A stretch of 8,977 nucleotides of DNA from an uncultured Alcaligenaceae bacterium (GCA_937897265.1 CALCPT010000679.1:1-8977); one strand, 5' to 3'; positions 1-6,212 are shown, counted from the first letter of the stretch. The notes: a model not told the origin generated them from the sequence alone. A program made the numbers and translations.

Positions 1-234
1 TTGCAATGGAGTGGAGTGTATGCACCCGCCGCAACACCCAAAGCCATTATTGGACGCTTGAATCGAGAGATCGACGCAATTGTCAAAGATCCTATTTTTA
101 TGAAACAGATGATCGAGGTTGGCTTTGATCCGGTGAGCGGGCCTAATACCCCCGAGGCTTGGGGAGCGTTGGTTGCAGGTGAAGTCACCAAATGGAGTGC
201 AATTGTGAAGCAGGCTGGGCTGAAGACCGAGTAG
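1..234 (+). CDS. Bug/TctC-family tripartite tricarboxylate transporter substrate-binding protein, C-terminal fragment
   Basis: The reading frame is open from the window edge and ends at TAG 232-234, so only the last 77 residues of a protein usually about 320-330 residues long are visible. The start WSGVYAPAATPKAII followed by LNREIDAIVKDP is the typical C-terminal lobe of Bug proteins (aromatic-x-G-x-x-APAxTPxxII..LN.E). The downstream GFDPVSGPNTPEAWGALVAGEVTKW, ending in an IVKQAGL-type tail, is the usual Bug ending. The family binds small carboxylates or related solutes in the periplasm for TctAB-type or orphan uptake; no TctA or TctB gene is visible here. A second, complete Bug gene lies at 4174-5169 and has the equivalent segment, so the two are paralogues. 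The ligand is unknown. The family call is firm; the 5' end and signal peptide lie outside the window. Confidence 0.9.
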   Translation: MQWSGVYAPAATPKAIIGRLNREIDAIVKDPIFMKQMIEVGFDPVSGPNTPEAWGALVAGEVTKWSAIVKQAGLKTE

Positions 235-259
235 CGCGAAGATGCACCGATCGAGTTTA

Positions 260-280
260 TACATCGTCTAAGACGATCTA
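260..280. promoter_or_regulatory. Near-perfect palindrome, candidate operator upstream of the first MmgE/PrpD gene
   Basis: Positions 263-277 are a perfect inverted repeat: ATCGTCT, one central A, AGACGAT. After a C/C mismatch, TA at 260-261 pairs with TA at 279-280, giving a 21-base dyad. It lies 26 bases after the Bug stop codon and 70 bases before the MmgE/PrpD start, where an operator would be expected. As RNA it could only form a short stem with a TAA loop, and no U-tract follows directly, so it does not look like an intrinsic terminator. The half-sites (TCGTC...GACGA) loosely recall GntR/FadR-type operators, but no regulator gene is visible. Binding is inference. Confidence 0.35.
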
Positions 281-350
281 AAGCGATCTCTAATTTTTAA
301 AGAAGCAAAATTTTTTCACTTATATTTTTTTAACGATTCAAAACGAGACT
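281..350 (+). promoter_or_regulatory. AT-rich leader with possible promoter for the first MmgE/PrpD gene
   Basis: From about 290 to 340 the sequence is dominated by runs of T and A, unlike the flanking coding DNA. TATATT at 321-326 could be a -10 hexamer, but there is no convincing -35 element at the right distance. The ribosome-binding site is weak: only GAG at 345-347 before ATG 351. The stretch probably holds a promoter or A/T-rich upstream element. The exact sites are guesses. Confidence 0.25.
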
Positions 351-1754
351 ATGGATAGCCACCCTCAATCTTTATTACCCGGTGCAACGCAAAAACTCGC
401 AGAGTTTGCTGCCGGTATTGACTACGCGGTGATCCCTGCAGAAGTGATCGAGCGTATGAAGACAAGTTTTCTGGATAGCGTTGGCTGTTGCTTGTTTGGG
501 GCAACCTTGCCCTGGACGCAACGTGTACAAGCGATGATCGAAGACGAGGGCGCTCGCCCGATCGCTTCGATTTTTGGTACAGGTAAAAAAACCTCGGTTG
601 CTGGTGCGGTGTTGGTCAATGCGACGGCAGGTCACGCGTTTGAGCTCGACGATATTCATAAAGAATCGATCGTTCACGCAGGTTCGATTGCAACTCCCGT
701 TGTGGTGGCGTTGGCTGAACAAGCTGGTGGTGCCAGTGGCAAAACACTGTTGACCGCAATGACCACAGGCTATGAGATCGGGACGCGCGTTGGTAATGCA
801 GCGACCATGGGATTGTTTTTTCGCGGCTTTCATCCGCAAGGAACCTCGGGAGCATTTGTTGCGGCAGCCTCTGCAGCCAAGATGCTGAAGCTCAATGCCC
901 CTAGGATGCAACACGCGCTTGGTATTGTCGGATCGCAAGCCGGTGGTTTGATGGCAGCCCAAGAGGGCGCCATGGTCAAGCGTTTTCATTCTGGTCGTGC
1001 GGCGCAAAGCGGTGTCTATTCTGCTTACTTGGCACAACGCGATTTCACCGGAATTAGTGACGTCCTAGAGGCCGGCTATGGCGGTTACCTCAGTTCATAT
1101 TCCAATAAACCTAATGCCAGTCGCCTGACTGAAGACCTCGGTGTAGTCTGGGAGACTGGGAAAGTGGGTTACAAGCCGCATGCTTGCGTGACCAGCATCC
1201 ATTCGGCCTTAGATGCTTTCGCCTATTTGCTCAACACGCATGGTTTAACACCCGATGATCTGAGTAAAGTTGAAATCGGGATGAGCCCAATGACCTATAC
1301 CCACTGTGCCTGGGAATACAAGGCGCAAGGGGTGACGGCTGCACAAATGAACTTGTTTTATGGCATTGCTGTGATTGGCTTTGATGGCAAAGCCTTCGTT
1401 GCGCAATATGCTGAAAATCGCTTGGCCGATCCTAAAATTATGGATTTCATCACACGTATTGAGGCAAGTATCGATCGAGAGATCGAAGCCATGGGCCCTG
1501 CCTATCGGCACGCTGCCCGCGTGAAAGTCACAACGCGTGATGGTCGCACGTTTCAGCACGAGATTTTGAACCGACGCGGCAGCCCTGAAAACCCCTTGTC
1601 GCACGAAGATGTGGTTTACAAGTTTCGCAACGTTGTTGAATCGTGTTTAAGTGCCAAGAATATTGACCGCATGATTACGCTGATCGCTCAATTAGAGCGC
1701 CTGGATGATACGTCTGAGCTCTTTAATCTGTTGGCCGCAAGCCGTAACGCTTAG
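351..1754 (+). CDS. MmgE/PrpD family protein (first copy)
   Basis: A 467-residue protein, normal for MmgE/PrpD enzymes, a cytosolic superfamily that includes 2-methylcitrate dehydratase (PrpD), cis-aconitate decarboxylase and iminodisuccinate epimerase. The N-terminal helical domain has LDSVGCCLFGA (41-51), HAFELDDIHKESIVHAGS (95-112, with D100, D101 and H109), GFHPQGTSGAF (159-169) and MVKRFHSGRAAQSG (208-221, with K210). The C-terminal lid domain includes GYKPHACVTSIHSALDA (273-289, with K275). By analogy with cis-aconitate decarboxylase, the Asp, His and two Lys residues are the likely active-site set, and all are present. The segment around 328-347 fits the family's A-x-x-S-x-x-Y-x-x-A motif, but N334 replaces the usual Ser. 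The actual reaction cannot be assigned. It is followed by a diverged paralogue at 1916, after a 161-base AT-rich gap. ATG 351 is chosen because it gives the normal domain start; its Shine-Dalgarno is weak. Confidence 0.92.
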   Translation: MDSHPQSLLPGATQKLAEFAAGIDYAVIPAEVIERMKTSFLDSVGCCLFGATLPWTQRVQAMIEDEGARPIASIFGTGKKTSVAGAVLVNATAGHAFELDDIHKESIVHAGSIATPVVVALAEQAGGASGKTLLTAMTTGYEIGTRVGNAATMGLFFRGFHPQGTSGAFVAAASAAKMLKLNAPRMQHALGIVGSQAGGLMAAQEGAMVKRFHSGRAAQSGVYSAYLAQRDFTGISDVLEAGYGGYLSSYSNKPNASRLTEDLGVVWETGKVGYKPHACVTSIHSALDAFAYLLNTHGLTPDDLSKVEIGMSPMTYTHCAWEYKAQGVTAAQMNLFYGIAVIGFDGKAFVAQYAENRLADPKIMDFITRIEASIDREIEAMGPAYRHAARVKVTTRDGRTFQHEILNRRGSPENPLSHEDVVYKFRNVVESCLSAKNIDRMITLIAQLERLDDTSELFNLLAASRNA

Positions 1755-1915
1755 CGCTTTCAAGGCGATGTTTGATTTGTCGCGAGGCGATCAGCCAGTA
1801 TTTTGACCGTGACCTATTGTTGTTTAGTTTTGCAATCCGATTTTTCTTTTATTTTTTATTATTTATTTTTTAGCTTATAACTTTTAATCTTTGAGCAGGC
1901 ATGTCCTGAAATAAA
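1755..1915 (+). promoter_or_regulatory. AT-rich intergenic region before the second MmgE/PrpD gene
   Basis: This 161-base gap contains a strongly AT-biased block at about 1839-1890, mostly T on the + strand. TATAAC at 1876-1881 could be a -10 box, but no good -35 precedes it. I see no stem followed by a U-tract that would terminate transcription from the first gene. Just before the coding start is a purine-rich GAGCAGG (1893-1899), then ATG TCC TGA (1901-1909), a two-codon frame in phase with the gene but closed by its own stop, and then the chosen ATG at 1916. A promoter here is plausible but not proven. Confidence 0.25.
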
Positions 1916-3286
1916 ATGAAACACACTTCAGCATCTTCGAACACTCTGGCCGATCAATTGGCTGCACATTTCAAAAAATTTGACTACGCGCATTTGACTG
2001 AGGCGACAAAAAAATCAGTCAAGCGCTTATTGCTCGATTATTTGGGCGTGGCCATCTCTGGCAGCCAAAGTGAAAGTGGTCAAGTTGCCCGTAAATTTGC
2101 TGCTGTCACCGGTGGGCATGCCGAGTCAACACTGATTGGTGGTGATGCTCGTGTCCCAGCTATGCAAGCGGCCTTTGCCAACGCTATTTCTTCGCATAGT
2201 ATTGAGCTCGACGATATCGATGTGCTGGCGCTGTTTCATTTCAGCCCACCCGTCTATTCTTCAGCACTGGCGACCGCCGAGCAAGTCGGTGCAAGCGGTA
2301 AAGATCTATTAACGGCATTGGCGGCTGGTTGCGAAATGATGGAGCGTCTGAGTAAAGCGGCCAACTCGTCTCTGCGCAACCGCGGCTTTCACACCACTCC
2401 AACAACTGGCGTCTTTGGTGCAACGATTGCTGCAGCAAAGTTGCAAGGCTTATCTGAAGAGCAGATTGTGTCGGCCCTCGGGATGGCGGGTGCTTCAGCG
2501 TCTGGTTTGATGGAGATGTATGGCCCCTCGATGCAAAAGCGCTTTAACCCGGGCCCCGCTGCGCGCAATGGCGTGACTGCAGCGACGATGGCCGGTCTTG
2601 GCTTTACTGGTGCCGCAACGATTTTTGAAGGTGAGCGAGGCTTTCTGGCAGCCTTCACAGACAAAAGTGATCCGTCACAGTTGGTGAAAGATTTTGCACA
2701 GCCTTATCAACTGGATATTGAATTCAAACCTTACTCGTGTGCACGTCCGATTCATAACGCGATTGATTGCGCACTTGAAATTCGCCGTAAGCACGCACCC
2801 GATTTGAAGCGAATCAAGGCAATCGAAATGGCACGACATTCAGATTGGGCGCTTTATCATCAAAACAAACGTCCTCAGACTTACCACGAAGCGCAAGTCA
2901 GTTTGCCTTATTCAGTGGCGGTTGCCTTGCTGGATGGTCAGGCATTATTTGCTCAATACAACGACGCACGCTTGGGCGAAGCTGAATTGATTCGTTTGAC
3001 TGACCTTGTCAACATTACAGTCGACGACTCGCTGCCACGCGGTGTGTCTTGCCTGATGACGATGGTGATGGATGATGGTTCAAAATTTGTTTCGCAGATT
3101 GACTACCCAAAGGGTTCGATTCAAAACTCGATGAGTGATGACGAATTGCGCGGCAAGTTTGACAGCTTGGTGATACCTGTCTTGGGTGCTAAGCGCGCTG
3201 GTGAAATCGCTGCTGCGGTCGCATCGATTGAAAACTGCCAGAATGTTGGTGAACTGATGAAGCTCACTTCCAAGGCTGGTATTTGA
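1916..3286 (+). CDS. MmgE/PrpD family protein (second, diverged copy)
   Basis: A 456-residue MmgE/PrpD protein that aligns over most of its length with the gene just upstream but is clearly diverged, so this is an old paralogue and not a recent duplicate. Landmarks are LLDYLGVAISGS (39-50), SIELDDIDVLALFHFSPPV (95-113, with D99, D100 and H108), GFHTTPTTGVFGATIAAAKL (157-176), MQKRFNPGPAARNG (206-219, with K208), GFTGAATIFEGERGF (229-243), FKPYSCARPIHNAID (270-284, with K271) and EAQVSLPYSVAVALLDG (325-341). The Asp, His and Lys positions expected in the active site are kept, but the segment after the His reads FSPPV where the first copy has AGSIATPV, suggesting a different substrate. The start must be ATG 1916, because the in-frame ATG at 1901 meets TGA two codons later. 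The next gene begins 32 bases downstream, consistent with co-transcription. Reaction unknown: hydratase/dehydratase, decarboxylase or epimerase on a carboxylic acid. Confidence 0.92.
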   Translation: MKHTSASSNTLADQLAAHFKKFDYAHLTEATKKSVKRLLLDYLGVAISGSQSESGQVARKFAAVTGGHAESTLIGGDARVPAMQAAFANAISSHSIELDDIDVLALFHFSPPVYSSALATAEQVGASGKDLLTALAAGCEMMERLSKAANSSLRNRGFHTTPTTGVFGATIAAAKLQGLSEEQIVSALGMAGASASGLMEMYGPSMQKRFNPGPAARNGVTAATMAGLGFTGAATIFEGERGFLAAFTDKSDPSQLVKDFAQPYQLDIEFKPYSCARPIHNAIDCALEIRRKHAPDLKRIKAIEMARHSDWALYHQNKRPQTYHEAQVSLPYSVAVALLDGQALFAQYNDARLGEAELIRLTDLVNITVDDSLPRGVSCLMTMVMDDGSKFVSQIDYPKGSIQNSMSDDELRGKFDSLVIPVLGAKRAGEIAAAVASIENCQNVGELMKLTSKAGI

Positions 3287-3318
3287 TGTTAAACGGCTTG
3301 GTTGATGATTGAATAGTC

Positions 3319-4131
3319 ATGATGAATCACTCAGATTTGCCTTGTTATGAGGTCGTCGCCTTGAAGTATGCGACCCGTGAGGGTCGCAGGCCTGACCATT
3401 TCGTGGGAGGGGACCCTCACGATGTACCGATGCCGATGGATTATTACCTTTGGGTGATACGCGATGGGCAGCGCCTGGTTTTGGTGGACACGGGTTTCAA
3501 TCAGGATATGGCGGATAAGCGTCACCGTACCTTGTTGCGACGACCGGCCGATGCTTTGAAACTTATAGGAATTGATACCAAAGACGTTGCCGAAATTGTG
3601 ATCACGCATTTGCATAACGATCACGTGGGGACGTTTGATGAGTTTCCGATTGCTAAGTTTCATCTGCAAGACGATGAGATGGCGTTTGCGACGGGTCGCT
3701 TGATGTGCTGTGAGCGTTTTAATCGCGCGTTTGAAGTGGATCACGTTGCTGGCATGATCCGACTAGTCTATAAGGATCGCGTGATTTTTCATCAAGGTGA
3801 TGCGACGATTGCGCCCGGTATCAGCGTGCATAAAATTGGCGGTCATACTGCCGGCATGCAGGTGGTGCGCGTTCATACTGCTCGAGGCTGGGTGGTACTG
3901 GCGTCAGACGCCAGCCATTACTACGAGCATTTTGAGCAAAAGCGTTGCTTTCATTTGGTTCATCACCTTGGTCAAGCAATCGAAGGTTATGAGCGCTTGG
4001 TCGCCTTGGCGCAGTCGCCGCGTCACGTTGTGCCTGGGCATGATCCGTTGGTCGTTCATCGCTATCCTGCCGTGTCTGAGGCGTTAGCCGGAATCGCCAT
4101 GCGGCTTGATCTTGAACCGATTGAGTATTGA
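3319..4131 (+). CDS. Metallo-beta-lactamase-fold hydrolase, N-acyl-homoserine-lactonase-like
   Basis: A 270-residue MBL-fold protein with a complete dinuclear metal site: HLHNDH at 97-102 (H97, H99, D101, H102), H176 in GGHTAGM, D197 in LASDASHYY and H241 in VPGHDPLV. VDTGF (56-60) precedes the metal motif, as in AttM/AiiA-type lactonases. The D-A-S-H-Y-Y segment after D197 places tyrosines (201, 202) near the position of the catalytic Tyr of AiiA. There is no signal peptide, so it is probably cytosolic. ATG 3319 or ATG 3322 is the start, since an in-frame TGA at 3310-3312 blocks anything further upstream; the Shine-Dalgarno is weak. Its position between an MmgE/PrpD gene and a Bug gene suggests hydrolysis of a lactone or ester intermediate in catabolism more than quorum quenching. 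That role is inference; the fold and metal site are clear. Confidence 0.9.
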   Translation: MMNHSDLPCYEVVALKYATREGRRPDHFVGGDPHDVPMPMDYYLWVIRDGQRLVLVDTGFNQDMADKRHRTLLRRPADALKLIGIDTKDVAEIVITHLHNDHVGTFDEFPIAKFHLQDDEMAFATGRLMCCERFNRAFEVDHVAGMIRLVYKDRVIFHQGDATIAPGISVHKIGGHTAGMQVVRVHTARGWVVLASDASHYYEHFEQKRCFHLVHHLGQAIEGYERLVALAQSPRHVVPGHDPLVVHRYPAVSEALAGIAMRLDLEPIEY

Positions 4132-4163
4132 TGTTGGTCCTATCCGTTGCTTAATTGTTTTTC

Positions 4164-4167
4164 GAGG
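4164..4167 (+). promoter_or_regulatory. Ribosome-binding site deciding the Bug gene start
   Basis: GAGG lies 6 bases before ATG 4174. It favours that ATG over an in-frame TTG at 4147, and it fits the signal peptide that begins there. Confidence 0.75.
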
Positions 4168-4173
4168 TGTGCT

Positions 4174-5169
4174 ATGAATATCTTTTTAAAACGTGTCACC
4201 CGTTTCGTTAAAAGTGCTTCGGTGTTGCTTGTTGCGTTGAGCGCAGTCGGTGGGCTGGCTCAGGCTCAAGACTACCCTAATAAATCGATCTCTTTGATTG
4301 TGGGTTTTCCTCCTGGAGGGTCGAATGACATTGTGGCGCGATTGTTTGCGCCAAAGCTCACCGAACTGTTGGGTCAATCTGTTGTCGTGGTCAATAAATC
4401 TGGCAGTAATGGCTTGATCGGCACCGACTTTGTGGTGAAGGCAGCGCCGGATGGCTATGTCATCACCTTTGCAAGTGCTAGCCCGCTGGTGATTAGTCCT
4501 CACACCTTCCCCAAAATTCCTTTTAATACTTTAAAAGATTTGGTGGGTATTACGACTGTTGCGCAAACACCAGAGTTGTTAGCGATTCATCCCTCTGTAC
4601 CGGCCAAGTCGCTAAAAGAGCTGATCGAGTTATCAAAAACACGTCGTGTCACGATTTCATCTTCAGGTAGCGGCGGGCTGCCACATTTGGCGATCGAGCT
4701 GTTACGTGGGGCTGCGGGCAGTGGCGATATTGTTCACGTCCCCTACAAAGGCGCAGGGCCCGCGATTGCTGACTTATTAGGCGCGCATGTTGACGGTATC
4801 ATCGTTGACCTTCCTCCGCTGTATCCGTTGGTGCAAGACGGACGACTGCGTGCGGTCGCGATTACCAACACTCAGCGCGCTGTGTTGCTACCGGATACGT
4901 TGACATCGGTTGAGCAGGGCTATCCTGAGATTTTGGCTTTCAACTGGTTTGGCGTGATGGCACCTGCTAAAACACCTCAACCAATCGTTGATAAGCTGTA
5001 TGCGGCGCTCATCCGGGCAGCCAATTCACCTGATCTGATTGAAGCCATGCGTAAAGTCGGTGTCGAGCCGTTTGTGCAATCGTCACCTAAAGCGTTTGGC
5101 GAATTTCTACAAAAAGAGACTGATCGTTGGGGTGTTGTCGCGCGCGCGTCGGGTGCCAAATCAGATTAA
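4174..5169 (+). CDS. Bug/TctC-family periplasmic substrate-binding protein
   Basis: A complete 331-residue protein, the usual Bug length. Residues 1-31 form a Sec signal peptide: basic residues at 6-13, the hydrophobic stretch SVLLVALSAVGG, and a probable cleavage in AQA-Q just before QDYPNKSI. The mature protein has the family hallmarks VGFPPGGSNDIVARL, a VVVVNKSGSNGLIGTDFV segment, AAPDGYVITFAS, HVPYKGAGPAIADLLG and FNWFGVMAPAKTPQPIVDKL. Bug proteins bind small solutes such as di- and tricarboxylates or aromatic acids for TTT uptake or sensing; no TctAB membrane partner is present here. It begins 42 bases after the MBL gene and ends the block just ahead of a strong terminator, so it is probably the last gene of the operon. 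With the truncated Bug gene at the left edge, it brackets the enzyme genes, suggesting both bind substrates of this pathway. Ligand unknown. Confidence 0.94.
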   Translation: MNIFLKRVTRFVKSASVLLVALSAVGGLAQAQDYPNKSISLIVGFPPGGSNDIVARLFAPKLTELLGQSVVVVNKSGSNGLIGTDFVVKAAPDGYVITFASASPLVISPHTFPKIPFNTLKDLVGITTVAQTPELLAIHPSVPAKSLKELIELSKTRRVTISSSGSGGLPHLAIELLRGAAGSGDIVHVPYKGAGPAIADLLGAHVDGIIVDLPPLYPLVQDGRLRAVAITNTQRAVLLPDTLTSVEQGYPEILAFNWFGVMAPAKTPQPIVDKLYAALIRAANSPDLIEAMRKVGVEPFVQSSPKAFGEFLQKETDRWGVVARASGAKSD

Positions 5170-5226
5170 CACCGAGCGTTGACGGCCGTTTGCGTTGGGC
5201 GGACGAAGCAACGTTTCAGTCAATTA

Positions 5227-5316
5227 ACTAAGGCCTCTTGCTTCTAAAATCTTCTCTCATAAGCGGGTCGCTCTTAGGTCATTCGTTCATAAACGCTTCG
5301 CTTCTAAACCTTTCTC
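5227..5316 (+). repeat. Three degenerate ~30-base tandem units before the terminator
   Basis: The 3' untranslated stretch after the Bug gene shows a 30-base periodicity. TCATAA followed by TCGCT occurs at 5257-5272 and again at 5287-5302. GCTTCTAAA occurs at 5240-5248 and exactly 60 bases later at 5300-5308, with CTTCTCT/TTTCTCT following each copy. The last unit runs into the left arm of the terminator. Matches were counted by eye and are partial, so this could be chance in a low-complexity region. Confidence 0.35.
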
Positions 5317-5342
5317 TGAAAACAGAGAAAGGTTTATTTTTT
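5305..5342 (+). terminator. Rho-independent terminator after the Bug gene
   Basis: A perfect 14-base-pair stem (5305-5318 with 5323-5336; arms TAAACCTTTCTCTG and CAGAGAAAGGTTTA) encloses an AAAA loop. Six T residues (5337-5342) follow. It is oriented for + strand transcription and lies about 135 bases past the Bug stop codon. On the opposite strand no T-run follows the stem, so it would not be an efficient terminator for the convergent gene ending at 5394. Confidence 0.92.
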
Positions 5343-5393
5343 CGCGCGTAGTGCAGAGCCACTCTTAACGATCATGGCCTGTGATTCTGAAGA

Positions 5394-6071
5394 TTACTTG
5401 GCTTGAGCAAGAGGCTGCAGCGGCAGAGGGTTGCCCGGTGGCAATGGCGTACGATTGACGTTCAAAATCATCGCGACCATGACGTAATAGCCACTGACGG
5501 CGATAAGGTCGACAACACCCTGCTCACCATACAAGTCGACGATGGCCTTGTAGCTAGCATCGCTGACGGCTTTTGTTTCATACAGTTCTGTGCAGAAGTT
5601 ATAGACGGCCTCTTCATCCGGCTTCATGTTGGCAGGGCGCTTTCCGACGGCTAAGTCGGCCGCGATTGCTGGATCTAAGCCGGCCTTCAGTGCCAGGCGA
5701 TGATGCGCAAACCATTCGTATTGCGCGGTCCATTGCCGGGCTGTGATCAAGATGGCAAACTCGTTAAGTCGGAAGGGGATCGAACTGTTAAAGCGCAAGT
5801 ATTCGCCTGTCGTGCGAAACGACTGTGCCAAAACAGGGCTGCGCATATAGACATTGAACGGAGCGCCAAGGCTGGTTGCGCCTTGCACCACGGCGGCGCT
5901 GCCGGTACCTGAAACTGGGCCAGCCATCAGCGCATCAAAGTATTGCTTTTGAGCGGGGCTCATTTCGGTGACTGGGATGCGCTTAAAGCGCTGTTGGTCT
6001 TCTTGGGCTTGCGCTTGCAGACAGGTCGCGGTCAGTACTGTCGCGGCTAAAATTGTTTTCAGGTATTTCAT
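5394..6071 (-). CDS. Secreted carboxymuconolactone-decarboxylase-family protein
   Basis: A 225-residue protein with an N-terminal Sec signal peptide (MKYLKTILAATVLTATCLQA, probable cleavage at AQA-Q near residue 22). C17 in the signal is not in a good lipobox, since Thr precedes it. The rest matches the CMD/AhpD-like alpha-helical family: LGAPFNVYMRSP (68-79), FRLNEFAILITARQW (100-114), YEWFAHHRLALKAGL (118-132), and a C-terminal YGEQGVVDLIAVSGYYVMV stretch (181-199). The AhpD CxxC peroxidatic pair is missing: C160 is the only cysteine of the mature protein, and histidines 123-124 lie in that region. This argues against a disulfide peroxidase and for a decarboxylase-like or unknown role in the periplasm. 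The start at 6071 is favoured over an in-frame TTG at 6146 by the GGAG ribosome-binding site and the signal peptide. It is divergent from the dehydrogenase gene at 6213. The true substrate is unknown. Confidence 0.88.
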   Translation of the reverse strand: MKYLKTILAATVLTATCLQAQAQEDQQRFKRIPVTEMSPAQKQYFDALMAGPVSGTGSAAVVQGATSLGAPFNVYMRSPVLAQSFRTTGEYLRFNSSIPFRLNEFAILITARQWTAQYEWFAHHRLALKAGLDPAIAADLAVGKRPANMKPDEEAVYNFCTELYETKAVSDASYKAIVDLYGEQGVVDLIAVSGYYVMVAMILNVNRTPLPPGNPLPLQPLAQAK

Positions 6072-6078
6072 TTTTTGT

Positions 6079-6082
6079 CTCC
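6079..6082 (-). promoter_or_regulatory. Ribosome-binding site for the CMD-family gene
   Basis: On the - strand GGAG lies 7 bases before ATG at 6071-6069. This supports the short, signal-peptide-bearing start over the upstream TTG. Confidence 0.75.
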
Positions 6083-6131
6083 GGGATGAAAAAAATACTG
6101 CGTATGGCGTTATGCTCGTTTTTTTAATCGA

Positions 6132-6147
6132 CTTGCCCCTCGGCAAG
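6132..6147. repeat. Inverted repeat in the divergent intergenic region
   Basis: CTTGCC (6132-6137) and GGCAAG (6142-6147) form a perfect 6-base inverted repeat around a 4-base loop. It lies in the middle of the 141-base region shared by the divergent CMD and dehydrogenase genes. No T-run follows on either strand, so it is not an intrinsic terminator. It could be an operator or part of a promoter region. Function is a guess. Confidence 0.35.
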
Positions 6148-6201
6148 ACAATGACGTTCAGTCCAGGCGGCCTTTCTTACCAAGCCGTTCATATAAACTT
6201 T

Positions 6202-6206
6202 AGGGG
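6202..6206 (+). promoter_or_regulatory. Ribosome-binding site for the iron-dependent dehydrogenase
   Basis: AGGGG ends 6 bases before GTG 6213. This makes the GTG the likely start even though it is not an ATG. Confidence 0.65.
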
Positions 6207-6212
6207 CAGCAC

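Noticed and set aside
375..1037. Long open frame on the - strand inside the first MmgE/PrpD gene
   Set aside because: Its translation is rich in Cys, Arg and His without any recognisable domain, and the + strand gene explains the whole stretch. It is a by-product of codon bias.
1780..1815. Possible terminator after the first MmgE/PrpD gene (GGC-GATCA-GCC)
   Set aside because: The stem is only three base pairs and no T-run follows directly.
3331..3744. 137-codon - strand frame inside the metallo-hydrolase gene
   Set aside because: It has no family motifs and lies wholly inside a gene with a complete metal site on the other strand.
4147..4173. TTG start giving the Bug protein nine extra residues
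   Set aside because: The extension would put non-signal residues before a textbook signal peptide, while ATG 4174 has a GAGG ribosome-binding site 6 bases upstream.
6072..6146. TTG start at 6146 giving the CMD protein 25 more N-terminal residues
   Set aside because: It would bury the signal peptide, and ATG 6071 has a good ribosome-binding site. The extension also covers the intergenic inverted repeat.
6192..6197. TATAAA as a -10 box for the dehydrogenase
   Set aside because: Transcription would start almost at the GTG and cut off the ribosome-binding site, and no -35 element is found at the usual spacing.
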